Shown: positions 59,586-64,000 of the stretch, piece by piece
How positions within the stretch are numbered: the first letter of the stretch is position 1
How the letters are laid out: the number at the start of each line of letters is the position of its first letter
Assembly (NCBI GenBank): GCA_965658765.1
Contig: CBFHTO010000008.1
Span: forward strand, 16,764 to 80,763
Reading direction: 5' to 3'
DNA length: 64,000 nt
From: Glaciecola sp965658765
Lineage (GTDB): Bacteria > Pseudomonadota > Gammaproteobacteria > Enterobacterales > Alteromonadaceae
Notes under the pieces: generated by a model
What the model saw: the letters and a program-made list of their open reading frames with translations, nothing else
What the model was told of the DNA's origin: nothing
The model's database searches: none
Position numbers and translations under genes: made by a program

Positions 59586-60686
59586 ATGGACCACCTCTAC
59601 GATTTTGCCGAACTTCAGTCCTTCATCGAAATAAACAGCTACACCCGAAATAAAGCTGGCGTCGACAAAGTCATCGAACGATTTTCTCCGCTAATGCAAG
59701 AGATTGGCTTTGAAGTTGACATACACAAAAGAGAACACATCGGTAACCATGTGCATTACCGCTCAGCAAAAAAAGAGGGTGAAAGAATCCTGATCCTAGG
59801 ACATTTCGATACCGTCTTTCCTGAAGGTACGTTTACCGACTTCACTCAAGACGATGATTGGATCTATGGGCCTGGAGTTTGTGATATGAAAGGTGGTAAT
59901 CATATAGCCCTTGAAGCATTGCGTAATGTGTATAAACAACATGGTGAGATTTATAACATCGACATGTTGATGGTCAGTGATGAAGAAACAGGAAGTGACG
60001 ACAGTAAGGCACTGACTACTAGTCTTGTTAAAGACTACGATTTTTGCATGGTATTTGAAGCCGCGGGCCCACAGCAAGACGTGGTCATAGCTCGCAAAGG
60101 AATAGCTACTTACTACATCGACATTGAAGGCAAAGGCGCTCATGCAGGCAATCATTTTGAAGATGGTACCGACGCAAATATTGCTGCAGCACAAACTTTA
60201 TTGGCACTAAGCGCATTAAGCAATGTGTCACTTGGGACCACCGTCAATGTGGGCAAAATCAGCGGAGGCATTGGAGCAAATACGATTTCACCATCGGCGA
60301 AACTAGTTGTTGAAGCGCGTTTTACAAAAAGCGATGAGCGGGACCGAGTATTGTCCGCTTTTAACAAGCTAAATGACTCAGTGGCAGACAACGGCGCCGC
60401 TATTAGAGTTGCTGGCGGTTTGCAGCGTGACGTCATGCAGCCTAGTGAAAAACAAACACAATACATCAAACGCATTGAGAATATTCTTGGTAAACCCTTG
60501 ATCACCGAAAAGCGTGGCGGCGTCAGTGATGCCAACGTCGTTTCGGCAGCTGGTGTGGCTAGCTTAGACGGCTTTGGACCATTTGGAGACGGTGATCATA
60601 CTGTCCACGAAAGGGCCAATAAGGCAAGCTATGTAGAGCGAATAGAAGACGTTACAAAAATTTTTAGTCAATTGATTTATAAGTGA
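59586..60686 (+). CDS. M20 family metallopeptidase (carboxypeptidase G2-like)
   Basis: ATG 59586 has GGAAAG upstream and gives 366 residues; the earlier ATG at 59502 adds 28 basic residues. The dinuclear zinc ligands are seen: His and Asp in ILGHFDTVFPEGTF, Asp in VCDMKGGNH, Glu-Glu in DEETGSDDS, Glu/Asp in VFEAAGP, and a C-terminal His in GDGDHTVHE. A dimerisation domain lies between (about 175-280). It lacks a signal peptide. CPG2-like enzymes cleave C-terminal glutamate or similar residues; here it is divergent from two ATP-grasp ligases and so may trim or recycle their products. Confidence 0.88.
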   Translation: MDHLYDFAELQSFIEINSYTRNKAGVDKVIERFSPLMQEIGFEVDIHKREHIGNHVHYRSAKKEGERILILGHFDTVFPEGTFTDFTQDDDWIYGPGVCDMKGGNHIALEALRNVYKQHGEIYNIDMLMVSDEETGSDDSKALTTSLVKDYDFCMVFEAAGPQQDVVIARKGIATYYIDIEGKGAHAGNHFEDGTDANIAAAQTLLALSALSNVSLGTTVNVGKISGGIGANTISPSAKLVVEARFTKSDERDRVLSAFNKLNDSVADNGAAIRVAGGLQRDVMQPSEKQTQYIKRIENILGKPLITEKRGGVSDANVVSAAGVASLDGFGPFGDGDHTVHERANKASYVERIEDVTKIFSQLIYK

Positions 60687-61110
60687 TTTGTAAACGGGGC
60701 TAAGAGCCTAAGCTCCACATTAAAGTCGACAAAAAACGGGCGGTTAAGCTTGGTTTTTCTAAGGGTTGTAGCTCATTAGAAACCAAATACTATCCAACAT
60801 TCTAGTCAAAACATCGTGTTGATGTAGATTCGTTAGCCGCTACCAAAGCACCTGATACGATGTGTTTGACCACTTCCGATTTCCGCATGGCATAATTTAA
60901 ACCATAATTTTTTTACCTGATTTATATGGGTCTGTGTGTCATAAAAAATAGTTGACCTTCACCGATTAGAAAAAAGACTGAAACTATAATTAATTCAATT
61001 AGTACCAACGTATTACTCTACTTGTTATTCTTTGAGCTCTTGTACATAGTGTGTCTAAATGAAAGATCTTTACTGTTAATCGAACTTAAATAAGACGTTT
61101 TTAGTTATTT
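60687..61110. other. 424-base gap
   Basis: No gene, RNA or clear hairpin recognised. The last part must hold the promoter of the TPR-GGDEF gene. Confidence 0.35.
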
Positions 61111-63024
61111 ATGATGAAACATGCTCATGGCTTTTCACCAACGATTATTATTACGCAAAGCGCAATAACGCTTGTGAAAGTAATATCATTGACGGTAATG
61201 CTTTTGCTTGTGCACACAACGTCGGCCAATCCAAACGGTATTATCGAAAATATAGAAGCTACCCGTATTAATTCCACTGACCCAATTCAAATGGAAATTG
61301 ATGCCGATGCATTTCTCTCTCAAACAGACTCTAATTCACTTCCGTTTTTGTATGCATCCTCATTAAAGCTTGAATCTCTCGTATTTCAAGAACGATTTTT
61401 AGAAGCAAGTAAACTACTAAAACAACTGAAGGTTCAAGCAAATCTGCAAAACGACTTGCTAATCGATGCTCGCTTAGCAATACAAGAACTGAAGATAAAA
61501 TTTGCTAGGGGCAACCCAAAGGATCATCAAGAATTATTTGAGAATGCAGTAGAAAAAGCGATTCAGAGTGAAAATATGAGAGCTATTACCGAGGCTCACA
61601 TGAATGTCGGGCTGCAACAATCTAGAATGTTGAATTATAGTGGCGCTATCGTATCACTTAAAAAAGCGTATGACATTTCATCGGCTTTAAAGGATGAAGC
61701 TCTTCAATCTTCCATTATCATTGCGCTTGCAAACAGTTATTCAGATTTGGGCGAGATAAATTTAGCGATAAAATATTACACAGAAGCATTAGGCATCTAT
61801 CAAGCGCAGAAATCACCATTTGGAGAGTCAGTTGTACTTTTTAATATTGGTAAAGCACAATTTGCGAACGAAAATTATATGGATGCTTCAATGTATTTTG
61901 AGCAAGCTCGCCAAATTAGCATGCAGATCAATGACGAAATAGGCGTATTGTTAGCCGAGTTACAAATAGGGGAAATTCATTTAGCGCAAAAGCATTACTC
62001 GGATGCACACCTCTCATTTAGTAAGGTTGAAAAAGCATTTAGAGAAATGGGCAACAAAAGCTCTCACTTTCAAGCATTAATCGGCTTAATCAGGACCAAC
62101 TTAAAATTAAATAATTTGCTTGAAGTAAATAATAAATTACCGCTGTTAAGTGAATTAGTGACCGATATAGATAATGAGCTGGAATCTTCTCAATATGAAC
62201 TTATACGCTCTAAAATTGCAGCAGCAGAGGGTAACTATGAAATGGCCTATCGATATTTAGAAAAATTTAGGAAAATAGATGCCAAAATAACAGAACAAAA
62301 AATAAACACTGAAGCTCACAAATTTAAAGTTGATTTTGAAACGACCTTAACGCAGCAGAAAAATCAACTTTTAATCCAAGAGAATGAAATCAATAATCTC
62401 GTGATTTCTCAGCAAAAAAATAAAGAAAAAGTTTGGATAATCATCACCATATTATCAATCATTTCAATTATGGCCTTACTCACAGTACTGTTTTTACAAA
62501 TTCGTAATCGAGAAAAATTCAAACGAATGGCCATGCTTGACAGTTTAACTAAGAGTCCAAATAGACGTGCAATCCTGAAATTTGCGACTGTACTGTTTGA
62601 CGAATCAAAAGCCTTGAATACTCAATTTTGTCTGGCCATTGTTGACTTAGATTTTTTTAAAAAAATAAATGATACATATGGGCATCAAGTAGGTGATGAA
62701 GTGCTTAAAGCCTTTGCTAAATCATGCAAGGAAAGTCTTCGTGATCATGATAACTTCGGCCGTTATGGTGGTGAAGAGTGGATGCTTGTTTTTCCAAATA
62801 CAAGCATCCAAAATGCTGAATTTATTTTCCAACGTTTATCAACGCAACTTAATAAACAAGCTTTGTCGGATTTACCCTCTGATCATGAGCTAACATTTTC
62901 AATAGGTATGGTTGAGTATAATTCAAGCACTTATAAGAGCCTTGACGAACTTATAGTTGCTGCAGATGAATGCCTCTATGAGGCAAAAGAGTTAGGAAGA
63001 AACCAAATGGTCACAAGAAAGTAA
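61111..63024 (+). CDS. TPR-containing membrane diguanylate cyclase (GGDEF)
   Basis: The 637-residue protein has a signal peptide or membrane helix (about 18-40). Several tetratricopeptide repeats follow (about 150-390, e.g. SYSDLGEINLAIKYYTEALGIY and FNIGKAQFANENYMDASMYFEQA), then a coiled coil and a membrane helix (about 445-470). A C-terminal GGDEF domain ends it (about 480-635). The site reads GGEEW, and Arg-Asp-His-Asp five residues before it forms an RxxD inhibitory site. The repeats are probably periplasmic and may bind a partner that controls c-di-GMP production. No Shine-Dalgarno sequence stands out. Confidence 0.9.
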   Translation: MMKHAHGFSPTIIITQSAITLVKVISLTVMLLLVHTTSANPNGIIENIEATRINSTDPIQMEIDADAFLSQTDSNSLPFLYASSLKLESLVFQERFLEASKLLKQLKVQANLQNDLLIDARLAIQELKIKFARGNPKDHQELFENAVEKAIQSENMRAITEAHMNVGLQQSRMLNYSGAIVSLKKAYDISSALKDEALQSSIIIALANSYSDLGEINLAIKYYTEALGIYQAQKSPFGESVVLFNIGKAQFANENYMDASMYFEQARQISMQINDEIGVLLAELQIGEIHLAQKHYSDAHLSFSKVEKAFREMGNKSSHFQALIGLIRTNLKLNNLLEVNNKLPLLSELVTDIDNELESSQYELIRSKIAAAEGNYEMAYRYLEKFRKIDAKITEQKINTEAHKFKVDFETTLTQQKNQLLIQENEINNLVISQQKNKEKVWIIITILSIISIMALLTVLFLQIRNREKFKRMAMLDSLTKSPNRRAILKFATVLFDESKALNTQFCLAIVDLDFFKKINDTYGHQVGDEVLKAFAKSCKESLRDHDNFGRYGGEEWMLVFPNTSIQNAEFIFQRLSTQLNKQALSDLPSDHELTFSIGMVEYNSSTYKSLDELIVAADECLYEAKELGRNQMVTRK

Positions 63025-63155
63025 TGACAAGTAATTTTTAACGTTCATGCGCAATTGTGCATTTGAATTCAGGAGCATCAAAGCCCCAACGCTAGTGAGT
63101 TCTTGTTATTTAGGCATGTGATTTTCAACTTTGGCATTAAAGTACAGAATTTGAT

Positions 63156-63779
63156 TCAGTCAATACCGATAATCGCGACTTGCCCGACGCTGCATTCATA
63201 TCTGTTGAGCGTTCCATCTTCGAACCAGTTGATATCGGTCAGTTTATATACTGCGAGTTGACCATTAGCCCTTATTTGTTCAAGTTTTGCGCGTCGTTCT
63301 GGAGTCATCCGACCGGATATGCTTTGAATTTGCTGTGGCGTTAATTTGAAAACGCATTTTTCTGCAGCCAAACTCGCGCCTTTTGACTGCTCGGAAGGCG
63401 TTAGCTTAAATCGGTTAATATGACCATTTCTCACAGAAAGTGTCGCAGTCAAATAATCAACGTGATATTTATCTTGAATTTCAGCTGATATTTTAGGAAT
63501 TGAATAACCAGCAAGTGCCCGATATTTTTCGTAGCTGACCGTACACAATTGAACATCCTCTGGCTTTGCTCTTTTTCCTTGTGCCTTTTTACAGCTTCCT
63601 GAGCAACGTCCTACCGCTATCATTAGCTCTTTGCTATGCTTACTTGTCGCTGTTCTCTTGAACCCGTGACACTCAAGGAGTTTTGCCCGATAGTCGGTTT
63701 TAAACGGTGGTTCTGCTTTAGATATTCCAGAAACTATAAGTATGCATACAATGACGAAAACTCGTAAAACCATGTTCAT
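63156..63779 (-). CDS. Unknown exported cysteine-containing protein
   Basis: The 207-residue precursor has a signal peptide (hydrophobic about 5-20, cleavage probably after SKA). The mature part is basic and has six Cys, including GRCSGSCKKAQGKRAKPEDVQLC, which could be a disulfide-rich loop. A helical segment FKLTPQQIQSISGRMTPERRAKLEQI follows (two short pieces given). It resembles no family known to me; the spacing of the Cys pairs hints at a folded periplasmic domain. It converges with the TPR-GGDEF gene. Confidence 0.6.
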   Translation of the reverse strand: MNMVLRVFVIVCILIVSGISKAEPPFKTDYRAKLLECHGFKRTATSKHSKELMIAVGRCSGSCKKAQGKRAKPEDVQLCTVSYEKYRALAGYSIPKISAEIQDKYHVDYLTATLSVRNGHINRFKLTPSEQSKGASLAAEKCVFKLTPQQIQSISGRMTPERRAKLEQIRANGQLAVYKLTDINWFEDGTLNRYECSVGQVAIIGID

Positions 63780-63849
63780 GCCGCTACTCCTTGCGTTGCT
63801 TAAAAAATTAGGGTTTAGATTTTCTCAATATAACTTAAAGAATAGCATA

Positions 63850-64000
63850 TCAACAAGATACCCCTGCGACAAACCCTGAACTCCAAGCCCACTGAAAATT
63901 GTATCCCCCCAACCAACCGGTAACATCGACTGCCTCACCGATAAAAAAGAGGCCTGGTATGCCTTTAACTTCCATTGTTTTCGATGATAAATGATCGGTG
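63850..64000 (-). CDS. C-terminal end of BaiN/RdsA (YhiN, HI0933-like) flavoprotein, cut by window edge
   Basis: Hand translation of the minus strand from the right edge gives 49 residues ending at TGA (63850-63852). It contains DHLSSKTMEVKGIPGLFFIGE, then VDVTGWLGGYNFQWAWSSG. This is the conserved C-terminus of the HI0933 family of NAD(P)/FAD-dependent oxidoreductases, where the Gly-Gly-Tyr-Asn segment contacts FAD. The N-terminal part lies beyond the window. The last base at 64000 is the third base of the preceding codon. The role is not well established. Confidence 0.88.
   Translation of the reverse strand, partial: TDHLSSKTMEVKGIPGLFFIGEAVDVTGWLGGYNFQWAWSSGFVAGVSC

Noticed and set aside
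54340..60686. Microviridin/marinostatin-type RiPP cluster
   Set aside because: ATP-grasp enzymes are present, but I found no short precursor gene with a core motif and the N-termini do not look like MdnB/MdnC.

Overview
This window looks like a chromosomal segment of a marine gammaproteobacterium, most likely in the order Alteromonadales. The base composition is moderately AT-rich. The housekeeping blocks fbp/mpl and lptM-lysA-dapF-DUF484-xerC-yigB-uvrD follow gammaproteobacterial gene order. Many genes encode c-di-GMP, TPR or PEGA proteins of the kind common in that order. The genus cannot be fixed from the sequence alone. No rRNA, tRNA, CRISPR array or prophage was recognised.

Layout. 1-7.4 kb: the N-terminal part of a REP-associated tyrosine transposase (RAYT) runs off the left edge. 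A REP-like hairpin lies just upstream of it, and the 10-mer GTGACTGTCC is scattered through the next 7 kb. Between these lie a DUF3299 protein, fbp, divergent mpl-ubiX, an S1/P1 nuclease, rraA, and a PAP2 phosphatase with a glycosyltransferase. 7.4-15.7 kb: the lptM-lysA-dapF-DUF484-xerC-yigB block, then a yghU-type GST and uvrD. A LexA-box-like site lies upstream of uvrD. 15.9-28.4 kb: metabolic and redox genes (carboxymuconolactone decarboxylase family, rarD, recQ, GST, lipoprotein cytochrome c, selO), a large GGDEF-EAL membrane protein, ribA, an ATP-grasp protein and an aminotransferase.

28.5-37.4 kb: a leftward block of seven envelope genes plus a 44-residue membrane micro-ORF. It combines a TolQ/MotA-like channel subunit, two proteins with a TolR/ExbD-like transmembrane aspartate fused to von Willebrand A (VWA) domains, a PEGA-SUMF1 protein, a TPR-like/PEGA protein, a lipoprotein and a secreted linker protein. 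I read it as an uncharacterised proton-driven envelope machine, and it is the best candidate here for an undescribed system. 37.5-50 kb: cca with a degenerate HD site, an FNT channel, a Pmp3-like peptide, a TetR-like regulator, a diguanylate cyclase next to a 5'-nucleotidase-like pseudoenzyme, a T7-lysozyme-like amidase, a two-hydrolase fusion lipoprotein and a decayed C39 peptidase.

50.5-64 kb: a histidine kinase and NtrC-type regulator pair, then a second notable block. In that block two consecutive RimK-like ATP-grasp ligases (one with a C-terminal HhH domain), a cytoplasmic-looking M14 carboxypeptidase and a PfkB sugar kinase form an operon divergent from an M20 peptidase. This suggests a peptide-ligation and peptide-trimming pathway. 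The window ends with a TPR-GGDEF cyclase, an unknown secreted protein and the C-terminus of a BaiN/YhiN-type flavoprotein at the right edge.
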